From the NCBI RefSeq assembly GCF_003336705.1, contig NZ_QMDL01000004.1, forward strand, positions 1-64,000: 64,000 bases of DNA, read 5' to 3'. The notes beneath the pieces were generated by a model, which saw nothing but the letters and a program-made list of their open reading frames with translations, made no database searches and was not told the DNA's origin. Source of the DNA: Marinobacter litoralis (GTDB taxonomy: Bacteria; Pseudomonadota; Gammaproteobacteria; Pseudomonadales; Oleiphilaceae). The position numbers and the translations under genes are program-made. This document shows positions 17,130 through 26,227 of this stretch, piece by piece (positions within the stretch are counted from its first letter, which is position 1; every line of letters begins with the position of its first letter).

Positions 17130-18080
17130 TTGAGCGAATTACTAGCCACATTCAGCGACACACTGGAAACCACCCTGCCCGTCTTTGCCATGGTTTTTCT
17201 GGGTATGGGGCTGCGCCGACTCGGCTGGATTGACCAGAATTTCATTGCAACAGCATCGGCGCTAGTGTTCAAGGCTACGCTACCGACGCTTGTTTTTCTC
17301 GCCATCATTAAGGCCGACCTAAGCGCTACTCTGAACGCCAACATGATTTTTTTCTACTTGGCGGCCACCCTCGGTAGTTTTCTTGCCGCTTGGCTATGGG
17401 CCATTAACCGTGCGCCCAGAGACGACCGCGGAGTTTACGTTCAGGGTGCGTTTCGGGGCAACTGTGGCATTGTCGGATTGGCGCTCGCGGCTAATCTATA
17501 CGGCGATTACGGCCTCTCGGCCGGGGGCCTGTTACTCGGCCTGGTTATCATTTCGTACAACGTTCTGTCAGTGGTTGTGTTGCTCGCCTACCAACCGGGC
17601 AAACAAATGAATGCGGCGACCACGCTACGGGATATTGTCCGAAACCCATTGATCATCGCCGTTGTCGTCGCCGTCCCCTTCGCCGGATTAAAGGTGGCGC
17701 TGCCGGACTGGATCATGACCAGCGGTAACTACTTTGCCTCGCTCACCTTGCCTCTCGCTTTGCTTTGCATTGGCGGCGCCGTATCGTTGAAAGCCATTCG
17801 CAATGACAGCGGGCCTGCGCTAGGGGCGGCCATGTGGAAGATGGTGACACTGCCAGTTGCCTGCACATTTGCAGCCTGGTTATTGGGATTCGAAGGCCGG
17901 GAGTTGGGGCTGATGTTCCTGTTCTTTGCAAGCCCCACCGCAGCGGCCAGCTTTGTCATGGTGAAGGCGCTCGGAGGCAACGACCGTATGGCGGCCAACA
18001 TCATCGCCCTGACCACTTTGTTGGCGAGCGTGACGGTAACGATGGGCGTGTTCGTTTTACAAATAGCCGGCTTGGGTTGA
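17130..18080 (+). CDS. AEC-family transporter
   Basis: This 316-residue protein has about 10 membrane segments and belongs to the auxin-efflux-carrier family, whose bacterial members transport small carboxylates or are uncharacterised. Recognisable parts are VFAMVFLGMGLRRLGW at the N-terminus, GAFRGNCGIVGLALA in the first half and a matching FASPTAAASFVMVKALGGN in the second half. It starts at a TTG; no ATG gives the full first membrane helix. The substrate cannot be read from sequence. A strong terminator follows at 18108-18140. Confidence 0.82.
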   Translation: MSELLATFSDTLETTLPVFAMVFLGMGLRRLGWIDQNFIATASALVFKATLPTLVFLAIIKADLSATLNANMIFFYLAATLGSFLAAWLWAINRAPRDDRGVYVQGAFRGNCGIVGLALAANLYGDYGLSAGGLLLGLVIISYNVLSVVVLLAYQPGKQMNAATTLRDIVRNPLIIAVVVAVPFAGLKVALPDWIMTSGNYFASLTLPLALLCIGGAVSLKAIRNDSGPALGAAMWKMVTLPVACTFAAWLLGFEGRELGLMFLFFASPTAAASFVMVKALGGNDRMAANIIALTTLLASVTVTMGVFVLQIAGLG

Positions 18081-18107
18081 ACTAACCCAGTTTTGAAGAC
18101 ACAAACA

Positions 18108-18140
18108 AAAAACCCCAGCATTTCTGCTGGGGTTTAATTT
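18108..18140. terminator. Bidirectional rho-independent terminator
   Basis: CCCCAGCA (18113-18120) pairs with TGCTGGGG (18125-18132) around a TTTC loop. AAAAAA precedes and TTTAATTT follows, so it can stop the AEC transporter transcript on the plus strand and the tRNA-Ser transcript on the minus strand. Confidence 0.9.
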
Positions 18141-18230
18141 GGCGGAGAGGGAGGGATTCGAACCCTCGATACGCTATTAACGTATACACACTTTCCAGGC
18201 GTGCGCCTTCAGCCACTCGGCCACCTCTCC
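18140..18230 (-). tRNA. tRNA-Ser (GGA)
   Basis: A class II tRNA with a long variable arm reads on the minus strand: acceptor GGAGAGG/CCTCTCC, anticodon GGA in the loop CTGGAAA, variable arm around TATACG/CGTATC, T-loop GGGTTCGAATCCC and an encoded CCA at 18140-18142. Length is 91 bases. Confidence 0.97.
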
Positions 18231-18420
18231 AATAAACTGTTTCAAATCAGCGAACTCGCCGCTCATTTGAGGGCGCAAACTTTAATAGTTTTGGCGGCGT
18301 TTGGCAACCGTATCTGCACATTTCTCTGAAAATTTATTTCCGGGCCGACGATACCCCCTATTATCCCGCTATTTTCGCTATGCTTAATCACTAACGCCCA
18401 CCCTTTCCGGAGAAAACACC

Positions 18421-18951
18421 ATGATGATGAAAGCCGAGCAATCCACCCTGTTACTCATCGATGTACAGGAAAAGCTGATGCCGGCGATTAGTCAGGGCGC
18501 GGAAGTCATTGATCGTTGTACGACATTGGCAATTATCGCAGGCCTACTTGAAGTGCCCGTGATTGGCACCGAGCAGTTGCCGGAAAAACTGGGCACGAAT
18601 GTCGAGTCCATTCGTGAGCTGTGCAACACCACTGTTGGCAAAACACATTTCGATGCTTGCCCGGACGGTCTTATTAAGGAGCTTCCAGAAGGCCGCCAGC
18701 ACATTATTGTCGGAGGGTGTGAAACCCACGTGTGTATGCTGCAAACCGCGTTAAGCTTGCTCGATGCCGGGTACAAAGTCTGGGTAGTGGCAGATGCCAC
18801 AGGTTCACGCAATGACCTGGATCGTGATGTGGCCCTCGATCGTTTGCATCAAAGCGGCGCACGAATTGTTACCACTGAAATGGTCGCCTTTGAATGGATG
18901 GGGCACTGTAAGCACCCCCACTTCCGCGACATTCAAGAGCTGATCAAATAA
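18421..18951 (+). CDS. Isochorismatase-family cysteine hydrolase
   Basis: The 176-residue protein has the isochorismatase-like hydrolase fold with the catalytic triad D14 (LLIDVQEKLMP), K74 (VGKTHFDAC) and C105 (GGCETHVCMLQTA). It resembles the YcaC-like group, whose natural substrates are mostly unknown, rather than true isochorismatases. It stands alone with its own 190-base upstream region after tRNA-Ser. ATG 18421 is followed by two more ATGs, so the exact start may vary by up to two codons; GGAG lies 6-12 bases upstream. Confidence 0.88.
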   Translation: MMMKAEQSTLLLIDVQEKLMPAISQGAEVIDRCTTLAIIAGLLEVPVIGTEQLPEKLGTNVESIRELCNTTVGKTHFDACPDGLIKELPEGRQHIIVGGCETHVCMLQTALSLLDAGYKVWVVADATGSRNDLDRDVALDRLHQSGARIVTTEMVAFEWMGHCKHPHFRDIQELIK

Positions 18952-19016
18952 CGTACAGAGAGCTTTGATACCGCCACTAGAATAATCGAACGGCAACCCG
19001 GAAGATCAAGCCGCTG

Positions 19017-19844
19017 CTATTTTTTCCGATACACGATGCCGGGCTGGCACTGCACCATCTCGTACAGCTCCGGCATGCCATTCAGGGACTCCGACGCCCC
19101 AAGAATCAAGTAGCCACCGGGGTTCAACGCTCCGTGCAGGCGCGTCAGGATGTCTTTTTTCGATTCTGCAGAAAAATAAATCAACACGTTACGACAAAGA
19201 ATGATATCGAACTTACCAAACATATAGCGCTCGAGCAGGTTCAGCTCTTTAAACTCCACCATGCGCTTGATTTGATCGTTAATCTGCCAGCCACCGTTCG
19301 CAGACGGCCTGAAGTAGCGTTTCTGGCGCTCTGGCGACAACCCACGCCCAATCGCAATCATTTCATATTCGCCCTTACGGGCCACTTCGAGAACACTTTT
19401 CGAGATGTCAGTCGCCATGATACGAACGTCTCGAAGTTTACCTGGGCGGGCCTGACGGAACTCGTCTAGCACCATCGAAACCGAGTACGGCTCCTGCCCC
19501 GTTGAGCACGCGGCAGACCAGATCCGAAGCGGCTGCAACGATTGCCGCTCCGCAAACTCTGGTAACAGTTTATCCTGCAGAATACGAAACGGATGATTAT
19601 CCCGGAACCAAAGCGTCTCGTTGGTAGTCATGGCGTCGATCACGATTTCACGCAACCCCATGCGCCCGGAGCGCCGGAGCCTTTCCAAAAGCTCACCAAG
19701 CGAGCTCAGCCCGTTATCTTCCAGAATTCTGCGTAATCGACTTTTGACCAGATACTGCTTGTTGTCGCCCAGCAGAATGCCGCAGGCATCCTGCAAGAAC
19801 GTTTTAAATTCTTCGTATTCCCGGGGCGTTATTTCCGCGTTCAT
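19017..19844 (-). CDS. cheR: Chemotaxis protein methyltransferase CheR
   Basis: CheR methylates glutamates on chemoreceptors with S-adenosylmethionine, setting adaptation. The 275-residue protein has the N-terminal all-helical CheR domain (residues 1-75) and the SAM-binding domain with IWSAACSTGQEPYSVSM, IMATDISKSVLEVA and DIILCRNVLIYF. ATG 19844 gives the standard opening; the longer open frame reaches back into cheV. It is 37 bases after cheV, so the two form an operon, an arrangement usual near flgAMN in Pseudomonas and relatives. Confidence 0.95.
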   Translation of the reverse strand: MNAEITPREYEEFKTFLQDACGILLGDNKQYLVKSRLRRILEDNGLSSLGELLERLRRSGRMGLREIVIDAMTTNETLWFRDNHPFRILQDKLLPEFAERQSLQPLRIWSAACSTGQEPYSVSMVLDEFRQARPGKLRDVRIMATDISKSVLEVARKGEYEMIAIGRGLSPERQKRYFRPSANGGWQINDQIKRMVEFKELNLLERYMFGKFDIILCRNVLIYFSAESKKDILTRLHGALNPGGYLILGASESLNGMPELYEMVQCQPGIVYRKK

Positions 19845-19881
19845 TGCATCTCTATCATGGGTAAAACCATTAAACGGGGCA

Positions 19882-20811
19882 TCAATCCTGACCGACCAAT
19901 TCCATAACACGCTCAGCCAGCTCATCCGGGCTAAATTTTGCCATAAAGTCATCGGCACCCACTTTCTTCACCATGGCAAGATTGAAAACGCCACTGAGCG
20001 ATGTATGCAGCATGACAAAAATATCTTTCAACACAGGATCTTCTTTGATTCGAGTGACCAGCGTATAGCCATCCATTTCGGGCATTTCTACATCAGAGAT
20101 GATCAAAGACAAATGATCTCGAATGGAAGAGCCATCCTGAGTGAGACTTTGCAAATAGTTCAACGCCTGCCTGCCATCATTATGGGTAACCACTTCCATT
20201 CCAATGGCGGTCAAGCATCGGCTGATCTGGCGCCGCGCCACAGAGGAATCGTCCACGACCAATACGGGCAGATGACGCTTGGCACCAGCCGAACTGCGGC
20301 TCACTATCTCTTCGTTAACGTCTTCACGAAGCGGAGAAACTTCTGAAAGAATCTTCTCTACATCTATGATTTCTACTAGTTTTTCGTCAACTTTAGTGAC
20401 TGCGGTCAGGTAGACATCTTTGCCCGCCCCTTTCGGCGGCGGCATAATGTCTTCCCAGTTCATGTTCAGAATCCGCTCCACACCAGACACCAAAAAGCCC
20501 TGGGTCTTTCGGTTGTACTCGGTGATGATGACGAAGCTGGTCGCGAGCTCCTCCTGGGGGACACCGGGCAATCCAATTGCCATGCTCATATCAACAATTG
20601 GAATGGTTTCTCCCCGTATATGGGAAACTCCACGCACAACCGCGCGACTGTTAGGAATGGACGACAGCTTCGGGCACTGCAATACTTCTTTTACTTTGAA
20701 AACGTTAATGCCATACACCTGTCGGCCGCGAAGCCGAAACAGCAAAAGCTCGAGTCGATTTTGGCCGACCAGCTGGGTGCGCTGATTAACGCTTTGCAGT
20801 ACCCCTGTCAT
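19882..20811 (-). CDS. cheV: Chemotaxis coupling protein CheV
   Basis: CheV links chemoreceptors to CheA and carries its own receiver domain for adaptation. The 309-residue protein has a CheW domain (about 20-160; LELLLFRLRGRQVYGINVFKVKEVL, given here as its first half, then HIRGETIPIVDMSMAIGL) and a C-terminal receiver (about 180-305; PVLVVDDSSVARR with acidic pair, phospho-acceptor Asp in LIISDVEMPEMDG). It is transcribed divergently from flgA and followed by cheR. Confidence 0.94.
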   Translation of the reverse strand: MTGVLQSVNQRTQLVGQNRLELLLFRLRGRQVYGINVFKVKEVLQCPKLSSIPNSRAVVRGVSHIRGETIPIVDMSMAIGLPGVPQEELATSFVIITEYNRKTQGFLVSGVERILNMNWEDIMPPPKGAGKDVYLTAVTKVDEKLVEIIDVEKILSEVSPLREDVNEEIVSRSSAGAKRHLPVLVVDDSSVARRQISRCLTAIGMEVVTHNDGRQALNYLQSLTQDGSSIRDHLSLIISDVEMPEMDGYTLVTRIKEDPVLKDIFVMLHTSLSGVFNLAMVKKVGADDFMAKFSPDELAERVMELVGQD

Positions 20812-20964
20812 GTCGTTCTACTCCTGAAGTGCCTGCTCGGCACTGATTTTGCTTGATAGCACCAAGGCCATGATTTCAGATTTAGCATAACGGCCAAAAG
20901 CCCATATTCTTAACTTTTTTTATGGGCGACAGTCTTACCGACAGCATAGGACAAAGCACCTCAA

Positions 20965-21669
20965 ATGCGTACCCTCATTTTATTTACGCTGGCGCTAATT
21001 TTCAGTTTGCCGGCACGTGCCGAGCCAGCCACGACCGCCGATGATATTCGCGAAATGGCAGAGCGTTTCCTACAAACATGGGCGGACGACCAAAGGGAAC
21101 GCAACCGACGCATTGAATACCAAATCGGTAACGTGGACAGGCGATTAAAACTGGCGCCATGCGAGGGTGAACCCAAGCTGGAGTTCGCAAGCGACCCTCT
21201 GCGAACACCCAGCCCGTCAATGCTTATCAGTTGTGCGGGCAAACGTCCTTGGCGAATGTACGTAACGGCCTCTGTCGAAGCCTACGGCCCGGCCATCGTT
21301 GCCGCGCGCCCACTGACCCGGGGGGAGCGGTTATCCAGCGCGGCATTAACCACGAGCGAAGTTCAGCTGAACGCCAGCCGCCGAGGCACGCTCACCGACA
21401 TGAGCAATATTCAGGGCATGATGGTTCGACGCCCTGTGAAAACAGGCACCGTGCTGACACCAGACTTGCTGGAAGCTCCAGATGCCATTGAGCGAGGCGA
21501 CCATGTTATTATTTTAGCCCGAACCGGTTCTTTTTCGGTGAGTTCCCGCGGTAAGGCTCTTGGCAACGCGAGTATCGGAGAGCAGGTATTGGTTGAAAAC
21601 CTTCGTTCCGAGAGAACCGTCAAAGCAACGGTGGTCGCCCCGGGACGCGTCGAGATTCCTATGCAATAA
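20965..21669 (+). CDS. flgA: Flagellar P-ring assembly chaperone FlgA
   Basis: FlgA works in the periplasm to help FlgI assemble the P ring around the flagellar rod. The 234-residue protein has a signal peptide (cut near ARA-EP) and the FlgA C-terminal SAF-type domain: AARPLTRGERLSSAALTTSE, MMVRRPVKTGTVLTPDLLE and VKATVVAPGRVEI. It heads the flgA-flgM-flgN group. The stretch upstream is shared with divergent cheV. Confidence 0.94.
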   Translation: MRTLILFTLALIFSLPARAEPATTADDIREMAERFLQTWADDQRERNRRIEYQIGNVDRRLKLAPCEGEPKLEFASDPLRTPSPSMLISCAGKRPWRMYVTASVEAYGPAIVAARPLTRGERLSSAALTTSEVQLNASRRGTLTDMSNIQGMMVRRPVKTGTVLTPDLLEAPDAIERGDHVIILARTGSFSVSSRGKALGNASIGEQVLVENLRSERTVKATVVAPGRVEIPMQ

Positions 21670-21710
21670 CACTCGGGGAATCCGGGCGGAAAATTTTTTC
21701 CTTAATAGAC

Positions 21711-21737
21711 TAAAGTCCGGCAACAGTTTGCCGTTAA
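21711..21737 (+). promoter_or_regulatory. FliA (sigma-28) promoter for flgM-flgN
   Basis: TAAAGTCC (21711-21718), an 11-base spacer and GCCGTTAA (21730-21737) match the sigma-28 consensus TAAAGTTT-N11-GCCGATAA with the exact spacing. The predicted start is about 50 bases upstream of flgM. This lets FliA drive its own anti-sigma factor, as in other flagellated gammaproteobacteria. Confidence 0.8.
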
Positions 21738-21796
21738 CCAGATATAAACCCGATTCCGCCACTGTCAGATGTGGCCCCAGGCAAGTAGGTAACTTT

Positions 21797-22117
21797 ATGT
21801 CAGTTGACTTAAATGGAATTGGCCCAGGCCAGGTCAACACCACCAGAACCCAGGCCGACAAATCGTCGAGCAGCGCGCCGTCACCAGCAGCCGATCAGGC
21901 AAAAGCGCAAAGTCCGGCCGCCCGCGGCGAAAACGTGAGTCTCAGCAATCAGGCAAAAAACCTGAAACAGCTTGAGGAAAAGCTCGGCGATTACCCGGAA
22001 ATGGACGACGATCGTATTGCGGAAATCCGTTCTGCACTGGATAACGGCACCTACAAAATCGACGCAGAAAAACTGGCCCAGAAAATGCTTGAGATGGATG
22101 AAAGCATTTTTGGGTGA
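21797..22117 (+). CDS. flgM: Anti-sigma-28 factor FlgM
   Basis: FlgM binds FliA and holds back late flagellar genes until it is exported through the completed hook-basal body. The 106-residue protein has the family opening MSVDLNGIG, a disordered Ser/Ala/Gln-rich middle and the conserved C-terminal FliA-binding half (VSLSNQAKNLKQLEEKL, DRIAEIRSALDNGTYKIDAE). ATG 21797 is the family start; the open frame continues upstream without meaning. It has its own FliA promoter and is followed 7 bases later by flgN. Confidence 0.94.
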   Translation: MSVDLNGIGPGQVNTTRTQADKSSSSAPSPAADQAKAQSPAARGENVSLSNQAKNLKQLEEKLGDYPEMDDDRIAEIRSALDNGTYKIDAEKLAQKMLEMDESIFG

Positions 22118-22124
22118 GTAGAGT

Positions 22125-22595
22125 ATGGCCGCTATCGATGAGTTGAAGACCCTTCTTAGTGAAGACATCCGCCAGCTGGAAGTTCTGGCGGATCTTCTCC
22201 TTCGGGAGAAAGAGGCACTGGCCTCGGCAGACATCAGCCCGCTCCAAACGCTCACGGAAGAAAAGAATCAGATTCTTGGAACGATCCGTGAAAGGGCTCG
22301 GCAGAAAATTCACCTTCTCGTCGATATGGGTTTCCGCCCTGACGCCGGCGAGCCCTCACGCTTTATTCGCGCAGCTGAAATGGACGACTTGTACCATCTC
22401 TGGAAAACCGCCGATCAAAAGCTTAGGGAATGCCAATCACTGAATCAGAACAACGGAAGAGTGGTCGGGCACCTGCAGAAACGACTCGCGCGGGTAACCG
22501 ACATCTTCCGGGGCGCTTCCAGTCAGCAAAAGCTGTATGGGGCTCAAGGCCAGCAAACCAATGTTTCAAGCAGCACTGTTTTTGCCAGCGCCTGA
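22125..22595 (+). CDS. flgN: Flagellar export chaperone FlgN
   Basis: FlgN is the cytoplasmic chaperone for the hook-filament junction proteins FlgK and FlgL. The 156-residue protein is almost entirely helical, with an N-terminal coiled coil (LKTLLSEDIRQLEVLADLLL) and a conserved middle (LTEEKNQILGTIRERARQK). Position right after flgM supports the call since sequence conservation in this family is low. A strong terminator follows at 22611-22641. Confidence 0.88.
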   Translation: MAAIDELKTLLSEDIRQLEVLADLLLREKEALASADISPLQTLTEEKNQILGTIRERARQKIHLLVDMGFRPDAGEPSRFIRAAEMDDLYHLWKTADQKLRECQSLNQNNGRVVGHLQKRLARVTDIFRGASSQQKLYGAQGQQTNVSSSTVFASA

Positions 22596-22610
22596 TGCTT
22601 ACTAGCAAAC

Positions 22611-22641
22611 AAAAATGCCCGGTTATCAACCGGGCATTTTT
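22611..22641. terminator. Bidirectional terminator between flgN and the MshEN gene
   Basis: AAAAATGCCCGGTT (22611-22624) pairs with AACCGGGCATTTTT (22628-22641) around ATC. It is flanked by an A run and a T run and lies between converging genes, so it can serve both strands. Confidence 0.92.
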
Positions 22642-22662
22642 GTTTTGGTCGCCATTAACCTG

Positions 22663-23418
22663 TTAGCGAGTATAAATGGTCATGCTCGAAGCAGGATGAA
22701 AACGAATATCCTGAATACTCACACTGCCCATCGATGCACCATTGCCGCCCGCCACCCGGATATTGTCCATTCGTATTTCTTCAATACGTTCAGGCAATGC
22801 CAAGGTGATCGCACCGTCATCCCGGATTGAATACCGTTCTTCACCTTCTCGGTATTTGACGCCCGAGATGGTTAGATCTGAATCAAGGAAGCTTAATACC
22901 GGCACGAACACGTTTGCCGCCAGCCGCACACCTTCAACGGCATCCAGCCCCGCTTCATCGGCACTGCCACCATCCGCATCCGCGGCGTTCGCCGGCATGG
23001 CAGCTACTTTTTCAATACGGTCCAGCAACCCGATATTGCGTTGCCCTGATACTGCCGCCATTTCATCGTCCGTCAAAGGCGCGAATCCGTGACCTTCGTA
23101 CAACTGCCCTGCACTGGCTAACACGCCTGCTTCGTCACTGTCTGTCGTTGTAGACGCAAATGACACTAAGGGCTGAAAAGGCAATGCCACCATCGTTACC
23201 AGCGCGGCCGTATTGCGGTATCGAATTTGGTGCTTCAACACCCGAATCAAATCTTTTTCCGTGATGCGGCCAGAGGCAACCAAAACCTCGCCAAGACGCT
23301 GCCCGGATGTGCGCTGAAGGGTCAGTGCATCTTCAAGATCCGCCTCAGTTAAATACCCGCGATTGATCAGCAACCGACCAAGCCGTGATTTTTCTTCAAA
23401 TCCTTTTTGGATTTTCAC
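22663..23418 (-). CDS. Stand-alone MshEN-domain membrane protein (predicted c-di-GMP binding)
   Basis: From GTG 23418 (AGGAG 6 bases upstream) the product has 251 residues. Residues 12-35 and 41-64 are two 24-residue motifs of the form RLGxxL-x4-G-x6-L-x3-L-x2-Q separated by exactly 5 residues (RTSGQ), which is the MshEN c-di-GMP-binding pattern known from MshE-type pilus ATPases. No ATPase domain follows. Instead there is a hydrophobic segment (about 70-89), an acidic stretch, LTDDEMAAVSGQ (115-126, a motif seen in some exported proteins of marine gammaproteobacteria) and a strand-rich C-terminus. Frames upstream to 23610 are open but lack a good start. Exact function unknown. Confidence 0.75.
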   Translation of the reverse strand: MKIQKGFEEKSRLGRLLINRGYLTEADLEDALTLQRTSGQRLGEVLVASGRITEKDLIRVLKHQIRYRNTAALVTMVALPFQPLVSFASTTTDSDEAGVLASAGQLYEGHGFAPLTDDEMAAVSGQRNIGLLDRIEKVAAMPANAADADGGSADEAGLDAVEGVRLAANVFVPVLSFLDSDLTISGVKYREGEERYSIRDDGAITLALPERIEEIRMDNIRVAGGNGASMGSVSIQDIRFHPASSMTIYTR

Positions 23419-23632
23419 TCGTGTTCTCCTGTGTTCGCCATGAACACCGTACAACCAGGCCCGGCATTGTGATTTAGTGCAACCTTTAGCAAGCGTAGCC
23501 GAGGACGGCCCGGCTTGCTGTTTGCTTTTGCTCTTATCGGCGTAAGGATCTGTTAATATCGTTAGTTGCTTTGTAGCAAACATGATTATGTCAGCTATTC
23601 CGACACTCACTGAAACAAAGGGCAGCCTTTAA

Positions 23633-24238
23633 ATGACAAACTTCGTAAAACAACAATTTCTTGTGATTTATGCCGCATTGTTAATTATGTCGGCGTTAGT
23701 GTTCTCCGGCGCTGCACATGCCGATGCCAACCAAGATTTGCCTAAAGTACGCTTCGTCACGTCCGAAGGTGCATTTGAACTTCTTTTACGCCCCGACGTT
23801 GCACCAAAAACAGTCGAAAACTTCCTCGGCTATGTCGAAGACGGATTCTACGACAACACCATTTTTCATCGCGTGATTGCCGGCTTCATGATCCAGGGCG
23901 GCGGATTTACCGCAGATATGAGCCGAAAACCCACGAAAGCTCCCATCGTGAACGAAGGCAGCCAAACCCTCCCCAACCTGCGCGGCACCATTGCCATGGC
24001 CCGCACCAACAATCCGGACTCCGCCACCTCACAGTTCTTTATCAATGTCGTCGATAACGACTTTCTTAACGCGGGCGTGCGCGGAGCTGGCTACGCGGTT
24101 TTCGGGAAGGTGACCGAGGGCATGGGTGTGGTCGATAAAATTGCCTCTGTGCAGACAGGGCGCCAACAAGGTATGGGTGATGTTCCTTTGTCACCCGTGA
24201 CGATAAAAAGTGTGACCAAGGTTTCTACCGAAGACTAA
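23633..24238 (+). CDS. ppiA: Periplasmic peptidyl-prolyl cis-trans isomerase (cyclophilin)
   Basis: The 201-residue protein has a signal peptide (cut after AHA near residue 30) and a cyclophilin domain with [40 protein letters not shown] and [12 protein letters not shown]. It catalyses proline isomerisation and assists folding in the periplasm. It ends in TAATG, sharing a base with the mnmC start, so the two genes are translationally coupled although their functions are unrelated. Confidence 0.9.
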   Translation: MTNFVKQQFLVIYAALLIMSALVFSGAAHADANQDLPKVRFVTSEGAFELLLRPDVAPKTVENFLGYVEDGFYDNTIFHRVIAGFMIQGGGFTADMSRKPTKAPIVNEGSQTLPNLRGTIAMARTNNPDSATSQFFINVVDNDFLNAGVRGAGYAVFGKVTEGMGVVDKIASVQTGRQQGMGDVPLSPVTIKSVTKVSTED

Positions 24239-26130
24239 TGGCTAGATTTGAAGCCCTCAAACCGCCGGCCACAGAGCCGGCGGAATTAATTTGGCAAGAC
24301 GGCATTCCTGAATCCACCCGCTTCGGCGATGTGTACTTCAATCGTGGCGATGGCCTGTCTGAAACACGGCATGTATTTATAGAGCCGAATAATCTGTCTG
24401 AGCGTTTCAGGGAACTGCCGAGCCATGGCCACTTTGTGATTGGGGAAACCGGGTTCGGTTCTGGCCTTAGTTTTCTGACAAGCTGGGCAGAATGGAAAGT
24501 TGTCGCAGATACCCACAATCACTCGGTGCTGCACTTTGTTTCATTTGAACGCTATCCACTGACTCGCGACGAGCTAGAACGGGCTCTGTTGCGCTGGCCT
24601 GAACTCGCTCCGCTTGCGGAAGAATTAATAAGCCAATACCCGCCTCTGATGAAAGGCGTTCACCGCTTGGTGTTCGAGGGCGGACGGGTCAGACTTACTC
24701 TTTTTTTCGGAGAGCTCCAAAACGGGCTGAACCAACTACCGTTTACTGCGGATGCCTGGTTTCTAGATGGTTTCGACCCTCAATACAACCCGGACATGTG
24801 GTCTGATGAGGTTATTCGGTTAATCCGGAGCCATAGCGTGCCGGGGACAACCTTCTCGACATTTACCGCCGTTGGCCGAGTTCGGCGCGCCCTTGAGGCC
24901 GCAGGGTTCGAGGTCGAAAAACGCCCGGGCTTCGGTCGTAAACGTGAAATGCTCGCTGGCACCATAAGTATTGAGGCCGAGCTATCCCCCGCGGAGACCA
25001 TCCACAGTGATCCAGTGGCCATCATTGGCGCGGGTATTGCCGGAACACTATTAGCGCGAAACCTGGCTGAACGAGGCATTCCCGTATTACTGATCGACAA
25101 AGCCGCCAATCCTGGCTCCGCGGCATCCGGTAACGCTCAGGGCGCACTCTATGCAAAGCTCGGGATCGAGTACAACGCGCAAGCTGAATTGGCAGCAACC
25201 GCCCTGAGTTTCAGTCAACGTTATTATCGCCCTTGGAAAGGTGTTTTTTGGCACCCCACAGGCTTGTTACAGCTGGCTACGACTGAAAAAGAGGCAGAAC
25301 GCCAACGTAAATTTTGCGAACAAAATCAGTATCCCACAGAGTTTCTGACGCCTGTGAGCGCTGCTCAAGCTGCGGACCTTGCTGGCATCGATATCCCAAT
25401 GAACGGGCTATGGTTTCCAAAATCAGGCTGGCTTGAACCCGCCAAAGCCTGCGAGCGACTTTCCGGACACCCGCTGATCACCACCCTGTTTAACGTTGAG
25501 GTTCAGAATATCGAGCGACTCGAAACGGGCTGGTCACTCCAGAGCGCGGATGGTCAAAGCCTACGAGTCTCAAGGTTGGTCATCGCTTGTGGTCACCAAA
25601 CTGCGGAGATTGCACCTGTGACAGGCAAACTGCGGTTGAAGCCGATTCGTGGTCAAGTGACCTATTTACCAGAGGCCACCGTTAACCCGCCCGCCACCGT
25701 CATCTGTGGCTCCAAATACTTAAATCCGGTCGGCCAAGGGCATGCAACCATAGGCGCCACATTCGACATCAGGAACGACAACCCTAACGTTACCGCCGAA
25801 GGCCATCAGCAGAATCTGGACGAACTCTTACGTATGTTGCCCGACCTTCCGGTCACGCAAGTGCCTGCAGTTGAAACCCTGCAGGGTCGCGTCGCGTTTC
25901 GATGCACGACCCATGACTATCAACCGGTCGCTGGGGAACTGCTCACGGAATCCGGCGACAAAGTAGAAGACGCGTACCTGTTTACCGGTCTCGGTAGTAA
26001 AGGGCTGGTATGGGGGCCTTTGCTTGCGGAGTATCTTGCGGACAAATTGACGGGGCAGCCGGCTTGTCTGCCAACTCATCTCACCCGGCGCATTGATACA
26101 CTTCGCCTTTATCCAAAGCGAGAGCTTTAG
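24238..26130 (+). CDS. mnmC: Bifunctional tRNA modification enzyme MnmC
   Basis: MnmC finishes the mnm5s2U34 modification of tRNAs: the C-terminal FAD oxidoreductase removes the carboxymethyl group and the N-terminal domain adds methyl from SAM. Residues 1-245 are the methyltransferase (LIWQDGIPESTRFGDVYF, GETGFGSGLSFL, AWFLDGFDPQYNP). From about 260 comes the FAD domain with VAIIGAGIAGTLLARNLAER and NPGSAASGNAQGALYAK. At 630 residues it is a normal full-length fusion. It is coupled to the cyclophilin gene upstream by TAATG. Confidence 0.95.
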   Translation: MARFEALKPPATEPAELIWQDGIPESTRFGDVYFNRGDGLSETRHVFIEPNNLSERFRELPSHGHFVIGETGFGSGLSFLTSWAEWKVVADTHNHSVLHFVSFERYPLTRDELERALLRWPELAPLAEELISQYPPLMKGVHRLVFEGGRVRLTLFFGELQNGLNQLPFTADAWFLDGFDPQYNPDMWSDEVIRLIRSHSVPGTTFSTFTAVGRVRRALEAAGFEVEKRPGFGRKREMLAGTISIEAELSPAETIHSDPVAIIGAGIAGTLLARNLAERGIPVLLIDKAANPGSAASGNAQGALYAKLGIEYNAQAELAATALSFSQRYYRPWKGVFWHPTGLLQLATTEKEAERQRKFCEQNQYPTEFLTPVSAAQAADLAGIDIPMNGLWFPKSGWLEPAKACERLSGHPLITTLFNVEVQNIERLETGWSLQSADGQSLRVSRLVIACGHQTAEIAPVTGKLRLKPIRGQVTYLPEATVNPPATVICGSKYLNPVGQGHATIGATFDIRNDNPNVTAEGHQQNLDELLRMLPDLPVTQVPAVETLQGRVAFRCTTHDYQPVAGELLTESGDKVEDAYLFTGLGSKGLVWGPLLAEYLADKLTGQPACLPTHLTRRIDTLRLYPKREL

Positions 26131-26227
26131 CGGCGAACCAATAGCGCTGAAGTTTTCAGGGAAAATGCCGATAAACGTTTAATAAGGCGCACACGGATAC
26201 GGTGCAGCGGTCACTAAAGGTGTAGTT

